A stretch of DNA of 64,000 nucleotides from an uncultured Campylobacter sp. (GCF_905372745.1 NZ_CAJPQR010000002.1:1-64000); one strand, 5' to 3'; shown: positions 1 to 8,143, numbered from the stretch's first letter. A program made the numbers and translations. The notes: a model not told the origin generated them from the letters alone.

Positions 1-180
1 CAACCCCACTGCACGTGAGATGTGGCGACACTGCTTTGCTTACGCAAAGCGTCGCAAATTTTAAATTTGAGTTTTCAAGATACGGGTCTCGGCGGGTAAA
101 ATTTAAAGCCAAATTTGCGAATTTAACCGAATTTGACTCCAACTTTGAGCCTAAAGAGTTAAGGTGAAGTATTTTTTCTT
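1..180 (+). repeat. Dispersed element, copy A (cut by window start)
   Basis: This non-coding stretch shares blocks with three other places in the window. The shared blocks, in order, are an ACGTGAGATGT head, a hairpin-rich middle, a TTTTCAAGATACGGGTCTCGG core, AT-rich sequence with AAATTT words, and a tail like AAGGTGAAGTAT. A hairpin is visible at 29-53 (GCTTTGC/GCAAAGC with outer CGAC/GTCG). The left end may continue outside the window. Function is unknown. Confidence 0.6.
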
Positions 181-280
181 TAAACGAGGCGGAAATAAGC
201 CGAGCGAGGGCGCGTATACTAAATACGTAACCGAGCTTCGGCGAAATTTCCAACGACGTATAAAGGAAAAAGACAAGCCG

Positions 281-1393
281 TTATTTTTTAGAATACTGCG
301 CGTCGAGATACGGTATCAAATACCCATACCCCTCCTTCTCCATCTCCTCCTTTGGCACAAATCTCAGCGCAGCGCCGTTTATGCAGTATCTTAGCCCTCC
401 TTTGTCGCTCGGACCGTCGTCAAATACGTGCCCCAAGTGCGAGTCCGACATCGCGGTTTTGACCTCGGTGCGTACCATGCCGTGCGATAGATCGGACTTT
501 TCGGCGATTAGGCTCGCGTCGATCGGCTTAGTAAAGCTCGGCCAACCGCAGCCCGCGTCAAATTTATCGTACGAGCTAAAAAGCGGCTGACCGTTGGTGA
601 TATCGACGTAGATGCCGATACGCTCCTCAGCATTTAGCTCGCTACTGTGTGGGCGCTCGGTCGCGGCGTGCTTTACGACGTCGTATGAGATGGCGCTTAG
701 TTCATTTTTTAGCGCCGCGTCGTCTTTGTTTTTGTAGTTTTGCAAATTTTGCTTCATATCGCGCTTTTTGTCGCTTAAAATTTCGCCTTTTTTAGGCAGG
801 CTCTCAAAGGTCACGTGGCAGTAGCCGTGCGGGTTTTTGTCCAGATAGTCCTGGTGATACTCCTCGGCTTTGTAGATATTTTCTAGCGGCGCGACCTCCG
901 TTACGATGGGCGCTTTGTAGTTTTTTTGTTGTTCGGCGATAAAGGCTCTGATCGCCGCCTCGTCCGCCGCATCGGTGTAATAGATGCCCGTACGGTACTG
1001 CGTGCCGCGGTCGCCGCCTTGCTTGTTTAGGCTGGTGGGATCGATGGTGTTAAAGTAAAATTTGAGCAAATGCGGCAGGTCGATCACATACTCGTCGTAT
1101 TCGACCCAGACGGCCTCGGCGGCGTTCGTGTCGCCCGTGCAGACCTGCTCGTAGCTAGGGTTTGGCACCTTTGAGTTCGCGTAGCCCGTGTAGGTGCTAA
1201 CCACGCCGGGGAGCTGCTTGAGATAGGCCTCCGTGCCCCAAAAGCACCCGCCCGCCAGCACGATCGTTTTGTTCGCGGCCGTAGACTCTTTCGTATTATG
1301 ATTCATCTGTTCTCCTTGTAAATTTAAAAATATACCTAAAAATAGCGCCAAAGCGCCGACTATTCCAACTGTTTTTAACGTTTTGCCAAGCAT
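281..1393 (-). CDS. msrAB: Bifunctional methionine sulfoxide reductase MsrA/MsrB
   Basis: The enzyme repairs oxidised methionine. The MsrA part reduces the S epimer and the MsrB part the R epimer. The MsrA signature GCFWG is at residues 49-53, with Cys50 as likely nucleophile. The MsrB part ends with HLGHVFDDGP and RYCINGAALRF, where Cys337 is the likely catalytic residue. The paired CxxC zinc motifs of many MsrB proteins are absent. Residues 8-25 form a hydrophobic segment that would send the protein to the membrane or periplasm. Two in-frame ATGs each have a good ribosome site: 1393 (AAGGAGCGAAAATG) and 1306 (AAGGAGAACAGATG, residue 30). The second would give a cytoplasmic form without the hydrophobic segment. 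The fusion order MsrA-MsrB is common in bacteria. The family call is firm; the choice of start is open. Confidence 0.95.
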   Translation of the reverse strand: MLGKTLKTVGIVGALALFLGIFLNLQGEQMNHNTKESTAANKTIVLAGGCFWGTEAYLKQLPGVVSTYTGYANSKVPNPSYEQVCTGDTNAAEAVWVEYDEYVIDLPHLLKFYFNTIDPTSLNKQGGDRGTQYRTGIYYTDAADEAAIRAFIAEQQKNYKAPIVTEVAPLENIYKAEEYHQDYLDKNPHGYCHVTFESLPKKGEILSDKKRDMKQNLQNYKNKDDAALKNELSAISYDVVKHAATERPHSSELNAEERIGIYVDITNGQPLFSSYDKFDAGCGWPSFTKPIDASLIAEKSDLSHGMVRTEVKTAMSDSHLGHVFDDGPSDKGGLRYCINGAALRFVPKEEMEKEGYGYLIPYLDAQYSKK

Positions 1394-1466
1394 TTTCGCT
1401 CCTTGTGGCTTAAATTTTTGATTAAATTTGATTCAGGCAAATTTGACTTCAAATTTGACGGTTTTA

Positions 1467-1830
1467 AATTTTACACACCGAGACCCGCGCCTTTAAACTT
1501 CAAAATTTGTCATCAGGCGTTAGATTTTCAAATTCTTTTTTTGGGAGGCGGAAGGGGACTTTACTTTGCCTGCGGCTCGTAACTGCAAGCAGAACTACTT
1601 ACTGTCTGCTTGCAGTTACGAGCGAAGCGACGCAAAAACCCAACCATCCCCACTGCACGTGAGATGTTGCTGCACCTGGTGTAGGTTAATTTTAGCGCTG
1701 TTGCGTAGCGACTCTAAATTTACATTTTCAAGGTGCGGGTCTTTGCAACTCAAAATTTGTAAATTTAGCTTCAAATTTAAACGTAAAGCGATAATGCAAA
1801 GTATCGCAAGGCGAATTTAAAGTCGTGCAG
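1467..1830 (+). repeat. Dispersed element, copy B (long form)
   Basis: This fills most of the 777-base gap between msrAB and the hotdog gene. It has the shared head ACGTGAGATGTTGCTGC at about 1657, the core TTTTCAAGGTGCGGGTCT at 1725-1742 and a tail resembling CGCAAGGCGAATTT near 1805. At its left end, CACCGAGACCCGCGCC at about 1478 is close to the reverse complement of the core, so the unit is bounded by inverted copies of the core. A strong hairpin lies between them. The same layout occurs at 27770-28145. No convincing ORF was found, and no function is known to me. Confidence 0.6.
1575..1623. other. Perfect 18-bp inverted repeat (hairpin)
   Basis: GCTCGTAACTGCAAGCAG at 1575-1592 is followed, after a 13-base loop, by its exact reverse complement at 1606-1623. 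There is no T-run next to it, so it is not a simple terminator. It lies inside dispersed element copy B. The right arm and following bases are recognisable in the copy at about 27881-27915 (CTGCTAGCAGTTGCGAGG). Confidence 0.8.
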
Positions 1831-2170
1831 AAATTTAACCAAGGCTAGGCTGGAGCCCGTTGCTGATTTAAATTTCCTCTGCTTGAAGCTACGAGTACGA
1901 CAAAAATCTCTTTCAAAAGCGCTCGTCTGCAATTCGCAAACGCAGCAAAAACCCTTAAACCAAATTTGACAAAATTATAACGCCCCACTCTAAATTTAGC
2001 GTGAATTTAAATCATTCCTCCCGCGATTTACCGACGGATGTGTAAAACTATCAATAACGCAAAAATGCATATTTCATCTGCGCCTTTTACATAAATTTGC
2101 CGTAAATTTAAGCCGATTTTTCGCTAGGCTTGTCAAAAGATATTTTAAAATCTTTTAAATTTAGGCAAAA

Positions 2171-2707
2171 TTAAGAGTTTTGCGCCTCTTCCTCGGCTTT
2201 GGCTCGGCTTCTTTGTCTTTGAGCGGCTTGTTTTTGGATGTTAGCTTTATAAATTTTAAATACGTGATCTTCTAAAACAACCACTTGAAACGTACCCTCA
2301 AAAACCTTGATATCGCGCGTTTTGCCGATCACTCTAACTTCGCGTTTAGCGCTATCGTTAAACTGAGCCCTAGCATCAAATTCCACGTTTTCGCCGATCT
2401 TGGTTGGGGCGAAAAAATGTATCTTAGCCCCTATCACGACGCTGAAGGTTTCGTTTACCGCAGCCATCGCCGCATAGCTAGCCGCCGAAAAAACAAAACC
2501 GCTGTGAATAAGCCCTTCGGCGTCAGACGCCATCTCTTCGCTAGCAAAAAAATTCGTTTTTGCTTGATTTGAACCCAGTTCGGTCACGGTGCCGCTTAAG
2601 CTGGTTTTTATATTCGGCGAGGTTTTTAGCTCGTTGCGGAAAGGGTTTTCATCCTCCGGCAGTATAGTATCCTCGCTGCCGCCGTCTTTGTATATATTTT
2701 CGTCCAT
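2171..2707 (-). CDS. Hotdog-fold protein of the Cj0977 type
   Basis: This 178-residue protein has a hotdog-fold centre around residues 45-150. It contains the helix segment GLIHSGFVFSAASYAAMAAV and the strand HFFAPTKIGENVEFDA, typical of the PaaI/FapR thioesterase fold. The first 30 residues are acidic and probably flexible, and the last 25 are charged and rich in Q, R, A and E. It lies 9 bases downstream of cmoB, the same neighbour as Cj0977 in C. jejuni. That protein is known as a hotdog protein linked to the flagellar regulon and host-cell invasion. Whether this copy is an active thioesterase cannot be read from the sequence. The gene begins at an ATG in MDENIYKD, separated from cmoB by too little space for its own promoter. 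Confidence 0.85.
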   Translation of the reverse strand: MDENIYKDGGSEDTILPEDENPFRNELKTSPNIKTSLSGTVTELGSNQAKTNFFASEEMASDAEGLIHSGFVFSAASYAAMAAVNETFSVVIGAKIHFFAPTKIGENVEFDARAQFNDSAKREVRVIGKTRDIKVFEGTFQVVVLEDHVFKIYKANIQKQAAQRQRSRAKAEEEAQNS

Positions 2708-2716
2708 TTTTTACCT

Positions 2717-3622
2717 TTATACGCTTAGTTTTAGATAGACCCGTTTTGGCGCGGGATAGCCCTCGACCGTGCGCGTAGGGTCTACGGGATCTAGAAAATC
2801 GCCCAAGCTCTGACCCAAGATCCACTCCGTTTTTCGTTGCTCGTGCGCGTCCGTCGGCTTTGTGGCTAAAATTTGCACGTCTTTAAAATTCGCCCTCTCG
2901 CACCAGTTTAAAAGCGCGCCAACGGTCGGCACGAAGTAGATATTCGGTATCTTTGAGTATGTATTTTTAGGGCTCAAGGCAAAATCGCCCTGCATATCAA
3001 GATACATCGTGTCCAAAAATAGCTCGCCGCCCGCATTTAGCGCGCCTTTTAGCTCTTTTAGCGTACGCACCGGATCGCTTCTGTGATAGAGCACGCCAAG
3101 ACAAAATAGCGCGTCAAATTTGACGCCGTAGTGGGGCAGATGCTCGACGCCTAGTAGCTCGTACTCTATACCAGATCGCGCGAACGCATCGATAAATTTA
3201 AACTGCAAAAAGCTCATCATGCCGGGATCAAAGCCGATTAGTTTTTTGGGGCGCTGGGGCAACATACGAAAGAGATAGTAGCCGTTGTTGCAGCCGATAT
3301 CGCCCACGACCTTGTCTGCTAGATCCATGTGCGGCGCGAGTAGGTTAAATTTAACAAAACTCCTCCACTCGCTATCTATCAAGATATCGTCTATCTTAAA
3401 CGGCCCCTTGCGCCACGAGCGTAAATTTAGCGCCGTTTGCAGAGTCTCTTCGCGCTCTATAGGGGTTAAATTTGCGCTTATCTCGACTATATCGTCAAAT
3501 TTGAGCTCAAATTCGCGATCCTTAAATTTAGCAGCCAGCTCCTCTATCTCCCGCATCAAAGGCGCGTAGGTTTTGCCCGCCAGCTCCCTAGCCTTCGCCA
3601 CTCTAGCCGCTTCTAAGCTCAT
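2717..3622 (-). CDS. cmoB: tRNA U34 carboxymethyltransferase CmoB
   Basis: CmoB moves the carboxymethyl group of carboxy-SAM onto 5-hydroxyuridine 34 of certain tRNAs to make cmo5U, which widens wobble decoding. The roughly 300-residue protein has a Rossmann methyltransferase core: VVGDIGCNNGYYLFRML (SAM loop I), LIGFDPG, and LFCLGVLYHRSDPVRTLKELK. The last is a CmoB hallmark. The partner that makes carboxy-SAM, CmoA, is encoded at 28243-28947. The ATG at 3622 overlaps the stop of the upstream lipoprotein gene (TGATG), which suggests coupled translation. A GTG one codon earlier (3625) is possible but badly placed for the GGAG ribosome site. Confidence 0.93.
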   Translation of the reverse strand: MSLEAARVAKARELAGKTYAPLMREIEELAAKFKDREFELKFDDIVEISANLTPIEREETLQTALNLRSWRKGPFKIDDILIDSEWRSFVKFNLLAPHMDLADKVVGDIGCNNGYYLFRMLPQRPKKLIGFDPGMMSFLQFKFIDAFARSGIEYELLGVEHLPHYGVKFDALFCLGVLYHRSDPVRTLKELKGALNAGGELFLDTMYLDMQGDFALSPKNTYSKIPNIYFVPTVGALLNWCERANFKDVQILATKPTDAHEQRKTEWILGQSLGDFLDPVDPTRTVEGYPAPKRVYLKLSV

Positions 3623-3801
3623 CACTCCGTCCAGTCGATGATGTTTTTAGGGCACTCTTTGTGATAGACACCCGTCGCGTCGTAGTACTCCTTGCACTCG
3701 TTGTAGTACTTCGTCGTCACGCCGCGGTCGTTTAAAAACACACAACCGCCCAGCATAGCCGCCAGAGCCGAAAAAAATAAAATTTGCGCTAGAGTTTTCA
3801 T
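3622..3801 (-). CDS. Small lipoprotein, Cj0978c-like
   Basis: A 59-residue ORF, MKTLAQILFF at the start and NIIDWTE at the end, has a hydrophobic signal region (residues 5-17) and a lipobox MLGGC with Cys20 as the lipidation site. Mature residues include three further cysteines (36, 50 and the lipid Cys20 itself at the N-terminus) and many tyrosines. It sits between the upstream 75-residue gene (ATGA overlap) and cmoB (TGATG overlap), so it is part of one transcript. C. jejuni has a short lipoprotein, Cj0978c, next to Cj0976-Cj0977, which supports the call. Its role is unknown. Confidence 0.8.
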   Translation of the reverse strand: MKTLAQILFFSALAAMLGGCVFLNDRGVTTKYYNECKEYYDATGVYHKECPKNIIDWTE

Positions 3802-4025
3802 TTGAAAAATTTAGAGTACTTTTTCTTCATGTATTCGACGACTTCGAGCACCTCGTCCACGCCCTCGGCATCACTGTTTTCCAGCGCATCGTCGATGCAC
3901 TCGATGTAGGTCTCTGCCGCGTCCTCGAGCCTATCTTTTTTCACGCCGGCATAATAAAGCATCGCCTCCAGCATCATCGAAAGCTCGTAGCTTAGCTCGT
4001 CTACGGTAGGTTCTATTTCTTTCAT
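3798..4025 (-). CDS. Small acidic protein of unknown function
   Basis: This 75-residue protein is rich in Asp and Glu and looks all-helical (DELSYELSMMLEAMLYYAG, then DRLEDAAETYIECIDDALEN), ending in a lysine-rich tail KKKYSKFFK. I recognise no domain. It begins 3 bases after the DHH phosphoesterase stop, and its own stop overlaps the start of the lipoprotein gene (ATGA). It therefore belongs to the minus-strand transcription unit that reaches cmoB. The tight packing and ribosome site (AAGGATAGAAAATG) support real translation. Confidence 0.7.
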   Translation of the reverse strand: MKEIEPTVDELSYELSMMLEAMLYYAGVKKDRLEDAAETYIECIDDALENSDAEGVDEVLEVVEYMKKKYSKFFK

Positions 4026-4028
4026 TTT

Positions 4029-5147
4029 CTATCCTTGTAAAATCGTTTTTTTAGTTATTAGGTCGGTTATCTGCGCCTTTACGTTTTCATAGCTAAAGCT
4101 ATCCTTAAAGCCCGCAAAAAGCCCGCCGCTAGCGTTCACGTGTCCGCCGCCGCCGACTAAATTTTTAGCCATCTGGCTTACGTCCGCCTTGCCGTTAGCG
4201 CGAAAGCTCAGAGTCTTTTTGCTCGTAACGTCGATGAAAAAATCAATATCTGGGTTAGCAACTAAAAAGTCGTTGCCGATAACCGAGGTGTTGCCGATAT
4301 TGTAGGTCAAAATGCCGTTAAGATCGTTATATTTTATACTAAATTTCTCTTTTTCCTCGCTTAGTTTTTTTACGACGAATGCTGAGATCAGATTGCTTAA
4401 CGTATCGTTTTTATCCTCTCTAAAAAAGTCCTTTTTAAACCCGAAAATCGCCTCGTCAAGCCCGACATAATCGTCTCCCGCGTCAAAAAACTCCCGCGCA
4501 CGCTCGATAAGATAAAAAAGATAGCGAGAGTTTTCTGCCTCAAACATCGTTTTATTTATCTCTTTTGCGTTTGCGACGAGTCCGAGCCCGACCTTGCCCA
4601 TTTCAAAATTTACGTCGTCTTTTAGCCAGATATCGACCGCATTTACGACGTCGCTAAAGTGATTTAGGCTAGCATCGACCCCGTAAATTTTAGCGAAAAA
4701 ATCATGCGTGATCTTAGTCGCGCACCTTGAATTATCTAAAAAATACCAGCTAAATTTGCTCGCGCACTCGGCTCCGCTTTGGTGATGATCTAGGAGCAAA
4801 ATTTTAGCGTTTTTATTTGCGAGCGCCTTTTCGTAGGCTTCGCACTGCTCCACGGTCAAATTTAGATCCGTTATCAGGATGAGCGCTTTTTCATCGCATT
4901 TAGCCGCTTCGGCCTCGCCGCGATTTTCGGACGCATTTTGCGAGCTCTCGTTTTGCTCGCCGCTTAAATTTGACTCCGCCGGGGCTGCGTTTTTATCAGA
5001 AATTTGAGCCAAAATTTGATCAAATTTCTCGTCAATCTCCTTGCCGTAGTTTGAGTTATAAAATTTAACGTTTTTAAAATAGTGATTCGTTATTACCTGT
5101 GCGCCGTATCCGTCCAGATCGGTGTGCGAGAGGTGATGGATGGTCAT
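4029..5147 (-). CDS. DHH/DHHA1 family phosphoesterase
   Basis: This is a manganese-type phosphoesterase of the DHH superfamily, which includes nano-RNases and cyclic-dinucleotide phosphodiesterases. Visible motifs are HTDLDGYGAQ at residues 7-16 (motif I), ILLLDHHQSG (the DHH motif) near residue 120 and the C-terminal DHHA1 glycine motif LVGGGGHVNASGG near 335. Between motifs I and II sits an acidic low-complexity insert of about 35 residues (AAPAESNLSGEQNES onward), encoded by AAATTTGA-containing DNA, like inserts in other genes here. The gene follows flhA by 8 bases. The exact substrate cannot be told from sequence; oligoribonucleotides or cyclic dinucleotides are candidates. Confidence 0.88.
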   Translation of the reverse strand: MTIHHLSHTDLDGYGAQVITNHYFKNVKFYNSNYGKEIDEKFDQILAQISDKNAAPAESNLSGEQNESSQNASENRGEAEAAKCDEKALILITDLNLTVEQCEAYEKALANKNAKILLLDHHQSGAECASKFSWYFLDNSRCATKITHDFFAKIYGVDASLNHFSDVVNAVDIWLKDDVNFEMGKVGLGLVANAKEINKTMFEAENSRYLFYLIERAREFFDAGDDYVGLDEAIFGFKKDFFREDKNDTLSNLISAFVVKKLSEEKEKFSIKYNDLNGILTYNIGNTSVIGNDFLVANPDIDFFIDVTSKKTLSFRANGKADVSQMAKNLVGGGGHVNASGGLFAGFKDSFSYENVKAQITDLITKKTILQG

Positions 5148-5155
5148 TTTATTCC

Positions 5156-7318
5156 TTACAAATTTGATATTTCTATCGTGCCTAACGTCTCAAACGGCGT
5201 ATTTGCCGCGACTTCGGCAAAGCTAAGCACCGTGATATCTATGGCGAAATTTGCACAGATATCAGCGATAAATTTACGCAAGCTAGGCTCCACGCAAAGT
5301 ATCATCGAGCCGTACTCCGAGATCGGCCGCTTCGCCCTCGCCTCACGCAGAGCCTGCACGATCGCCGAGGTCTGCGAGACGTTTATCATCAGGTGATACG
5401 CGCCGTCTTTATACTGCACGGCGTCGATCAGCTTTTGCTGCGCGGCGGGCTCCATCACGTAAAAATTTAACCGCCCACCCTCATCGACGTAAAGCGAAGT
5501 GATAGCGCGAGCAAGCGCGGTGCGGACGTGTTCGACGATCATATCGAGGTTCTTACTAACCTCGGCGATGTCGCTTAACGCCTCAAGGATACTTAGCATG
5601 TCTTTTATCGGGATATGGTCTTTTAGCAGCGCTTTTAGCACTTTTTGGATCACTCCGATAGGCGCGATACGTAGCGTATCCTCGACGATGACCGGGTATT
5701 CAGATTTTAGCTTATCCAGCAAATTTTGCGTCTCTTGGCGGGTTAGGAGCTCGGCGGCGTTTTGTTTTATCAGCTCGCTCATGTGCGTAGAGATGACGCT
5801 CGCGGGATCTACGATCGTGTAGCCGCTTAGTATCGCGTCCTCCTTCACGCTCGCATCGATCCATAAAGCATCAAGGCCAAACGCCGGCTCTTTAGTCGGG
5901 ATACCTTCGATGTTGTCGCTAACTAGCCCGCTATCCATCGCGAGGAATTTATCCGCGTAAATTTCGCCCTGCCCGATCACGACGCCTTTTAGCTTAAAGC
6001 GGTATTCGTTGGGCGGTAGTTGGAGGTTGTCGCGAATGCGGATCTTTGGCATCAAAAAACCAAGCTGTGCCGCGATATTTCGGCGCATCGCTCGTATGCG
6101 CTCGATGAGATCTGTTTCGGCGATCTTTAGCAGGCCGTATCCTAGATCGAGTTCTAAAATTTCAAGCTTTAAGATATCGTTTATCTTAGCTTCCTCTTCG
6201 CGAGCGATCTCTTCTTCGCTTTTTTTAGGGGGTTTTGGTGCAGTCTGCCCTTCTTCTTCGACTTGGGTAGAGCTTACGCTTTGGGCCTTGGCGGTCAAAT
6301 TTATCTTGCCCTCTTTTACCTCTTTCATTATATAACCCATGCTTAAAAATAGAAGCGAGATAAATCCGAGAGATAGCGTCGGAAGCCCCGGAACCAGGGC
6401 AAATATAAATAGTATAAAGCCGACTATTAAAAGCGTTTTGTATTCGCCCAGCAGCTGCGTTAGCGAGCCCTCGGCGAAATTTTCATCGTCCTTGCTAGCG
6501 CGCGTGATAATGATCGCCGTGGCCGTCGAAGTGATGAGGCCAGGTATCTGGCTCACTAGACCGTCGCCGATCGTTAGGATCGTGTAGTTTTGCGCCGAAG
6601 TAGCCATATCTAGGCCGTACTGAAACGAGCCGATGAGAAAGCCGCCGACGATGTTTATGATCGTGATGATGATGCCAGCAACCGCATCGCCTTTAATAAA
6701 TTTAGACGAACCGTCCATCGCACCGTAAAAATTCGCCTCGCCGATGATGGCTTCACGGCGCTCTCTAGCGGTCTTTTCGTCGATCAGACCCGCGTTTAGG
6801 TCGGCATCTATCGCCATTTGCTTACCAGGCATCGCATCAAGCGTAAATCTCGCCTGCACCTCGCTCACGCGCGTCGAACCTTTGGTGACGACCATGAAAT
6901 TTATAAGCACCAGGATCGTAAAAACTATCACGCCGATGACGTAGTTGCCGCCTACGACGAACTGCCCGAAGCTTGAGATTATCTCGCTCACGGCATCGGG
7001 ACCGTTGTGTCCTTCGCTCAAAATCATACGCGTGGTGGCTATGTTTAGCGAGAGTCTAAAAAGCGTGATAATGAGAATAAGCGTCGGAAACGTGCTAAGG
7101 TCGGTAGGCTTTGGTACGTAAACGGCGATAAGGATGATAAGCACCGAAATAGAGATGGAAAGCGCAAGAAAAAAGTCCAAAACCGCGCTAGGAAGCGGCA
7201 CTATGATGATCGCTAGGATGGCGATTATAACGCCGACGATCGTGAGCCCCCTAAACCTTACGATAGGCTCTAAAAACGGTGCGACCAGGGTTAGGATATT
7301 GCGCTTTTGTTTTGCCAA
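5156..7318 (-). CDS. flhA: Flagellar export apparatus protein FlhA
   Basis: FlhA is the export-gate membrane protein of the flagellar type III secretion system. The 720-residue length is normal. The N-terminal half has about eight membrane segments starting at residue 23, and includes the FHIPEP-family region LFRLSLNIATTRMILSEGHNGPDAVSEIISSFG and the conserved MPGKQMAIDADLNAGLID loop. The cytoplasmic domain begins at about residue 350 after a charged linker. The gene lies directly downstream of the Rrf2 regulator (3-base gap) and upstream of the DHH gene. The order with rpsO matches Cj0882c-Cj0884. In Campylobacter, FlhA is also needed for expression of later flagellar genes. Confidence 0.97.
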   Translation of the reverse strand: MAKQKRNILTLVAPFLEPIVRFRGLTIVGVIIAILAIIIVPLPSAVLDFFLALSISISVLIILIAVYVPKPTDLSTFPTLILIITLFRLSLNIATTRMILSEGHNGPDAVSEIISSFGQFVVGGNYVIGVIVFTILVLINFMVVTKGSTRVSEVQARFTLDAMPGKQMAIDADLNAGLIDEKTARERREAIIGEANFYGAMDGSSKFIKGDAVAGIIITIINIVGGFLIGSFQYGLDMATSAQNYTILTIGDGLVSQIPGLITSTATAIIITRASKDDENFAEGSLTQLLGEYKTLLIVGFILFIFALVPGLPTLSLGFISLLFLSMGYIMKEVKEGKINLTAKAQSVSSTQVEEEGQTAPKPPKKSEEEIAREEEAKINDILKLEILELDLGYGLLKIAETDLIERIRAMRRNIAAQLGFLMPKIRIRDNLQLPPNEYRFKLKGVVIGQGEIYADKFLAMDSGLVSDNIEGIPTKEPAFGLDALWIDASVKEDAILSGYTIVDPASVISTHMSELIKQNAAELLTRQETQNLLDKLKSEYPVIVEDTLRIAPIGVIQKVLKALLKDHIPIKDMLSILEALSDIAEVSKNLDMIVEHVRTALARAITSLYVDEGGRLNFYVMEPAAQQKLIDAVQYKDGAYHLMINVSQTSAIVQALREARAKRPISEYGSMILCVEPSLRKFIADICANFAIDITVLSFAEVAANTPFETLGTIEISNL

Positions 7319-7321
7319 AAT

Positions 7322-7726
7322 TTACTTCTTGATTATATTTGCTAACGTAATTGTATCTAAAAAATCGTCGATTTTAGACTGAAGCGCGCTAAACATCGGC
7401 CAAATTTGACACATTCCGCCCTTGCTGGAGGCGCAACTATCGGCCGAGATAGAGCACTCAAATACCGCCATTTTACGCTTTTCTGCGCTTTCGATTATTC
7501 TTTTTATACTGATTTCTTCGGGCTTTTGCGCGAGCATAAATCCGCCGTTTGCACCCTTAAACGAAACCAAAATGCCCTCTCTAGCCAAATTTTGCAAAAT
7601 TTTAGCCAAAAAGCTTTTTGATATATCAAGCTCGCCCGACATCGTATCAACGTCCGAGGGAGCGTCTTTTTGCGCTATGTAAATCAGCGAAAGCAGTGCG
7701 TATTCGCTGGCTTTTGTCAAAAGCAT
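7322..7726 (-). CDS. Rrf2-family transcription regulator
   Basis: This 134-residue DNA-binding protein has an N-terminal winged helix (MLLTKASEYALLSLIYIA; recognition region SKSFLAKILQNLAREGIL; wing FKGANGGFMLA). Three cysteines, Cys91, Cys98 and Cys106, lie at positions matching the iron-sulfur cluster ligands of IscR-like Rrf2 proteins. It probably senses iron-sulfur status, oxygen or nitric oxide. The target genes are not visible. It is the first gene before flhA, as in C. jejuni (Cj0883c). The start is supported by AAGGGGAATTTATG. Confidence 0.9.
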   Translation of the reverse strand: MLLTKASEYALLSLIYIAQKDAPSDVDTMSGELDISKSFLAKILQNLAREGILVSFKGANGGFMLAQKPEEISIKRIIESAEKRKMAVFECSISADSCASSKGGMCQIWPMFSALQSKIDDFLDTITLANIIKK

Positions 7727-7830
7727 AAATTCCCCTTAAATTTTTTGCGGATATTTTATTAAATTTTATCTGCAAATTTGATTAAATCAATATTTTTTAA
7801 AGCAGGCGCCGCATTTTTTGATTTTTATGA

Positions 7831-7836
7831 TATAAT
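7831..7836 (+). promoter_or_regulatory. Extended -10 box for rpsO
   Basis: ATGATATAATCGCC contains TATAAT preceded by TGA. It lies 35 bases before the rpsO ATG, after a T-rich stretch typical of Campylobacter sigma-70 promoters, which often lack a clear -35. Confidence 0.7.
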
Positions 7837-7870
7837 CGCCTTTTTTAATCTCACCAATCAGGAGGTCATT

Positions 7871-8143
7871 ATGGCTTTGGATTCGGCTAAAAAAGCAGAA
7901 ATTGTTGCGAAATTCGCTAGAAAAGAAAAAGATACCGGTTCTCCGGAAGTTCAAATCGCATTGCTAACCGCAAGAGTCGAGGAACTAACCGAGCACCTAA
8001 AAATCTACAAAAAAGATCACTCGTCTCGCCTCGGACTACTTAAAATAGTCGGTCGCAGAAAACGCTTGATGAAATATCTAAAAGCTAAAGATTACGCAGC
8101 TTACACAAAAGTTATCGCTGAGCTAAATCTCAGAGATAAATAA
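7871..8143 (+). CDS. rpsO: 30S ribosomal protein S15
   Basis: This is a 90-residue protein of the small ribosomal subunit that binds 16S rRNA early in assembly. Recognised by MALDSAKKAEIVAKFARKE, TGSPEVQIALLTARV and HSSRLGLLKIVGRRKRLM. The start is fixed by the strong ribosome site AGGAGGTCATTATG, although the frame is open further upstream. The gene is a single-gene unit between a clear -10 box and a terminator, next to the divergent Rrf2-flhA operon. Confidence 0.98.
   Translation: MALDSAKKAEIVAKFARKEKDTGSPEVQIALLTARVEELTEHLKIYKKDHSSRLGLLKIVGRRKRLMKYLKAKDYAAYTKVIAELNLRDK

Noticed and set aside
164..394. ORF of 76 codons on the plus strand
   Set aside because: It overlaps the end of msrAB and the repeat tail, has no ribosome site and no protein-like composition.
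1566..1820. ORF of 84 codons on the plus strand
   Set aside because: It lies wholly inside dispersed element copy B and is cysteine- and arginine-rich with no homology I recognise; the other copies do not keep the frame.
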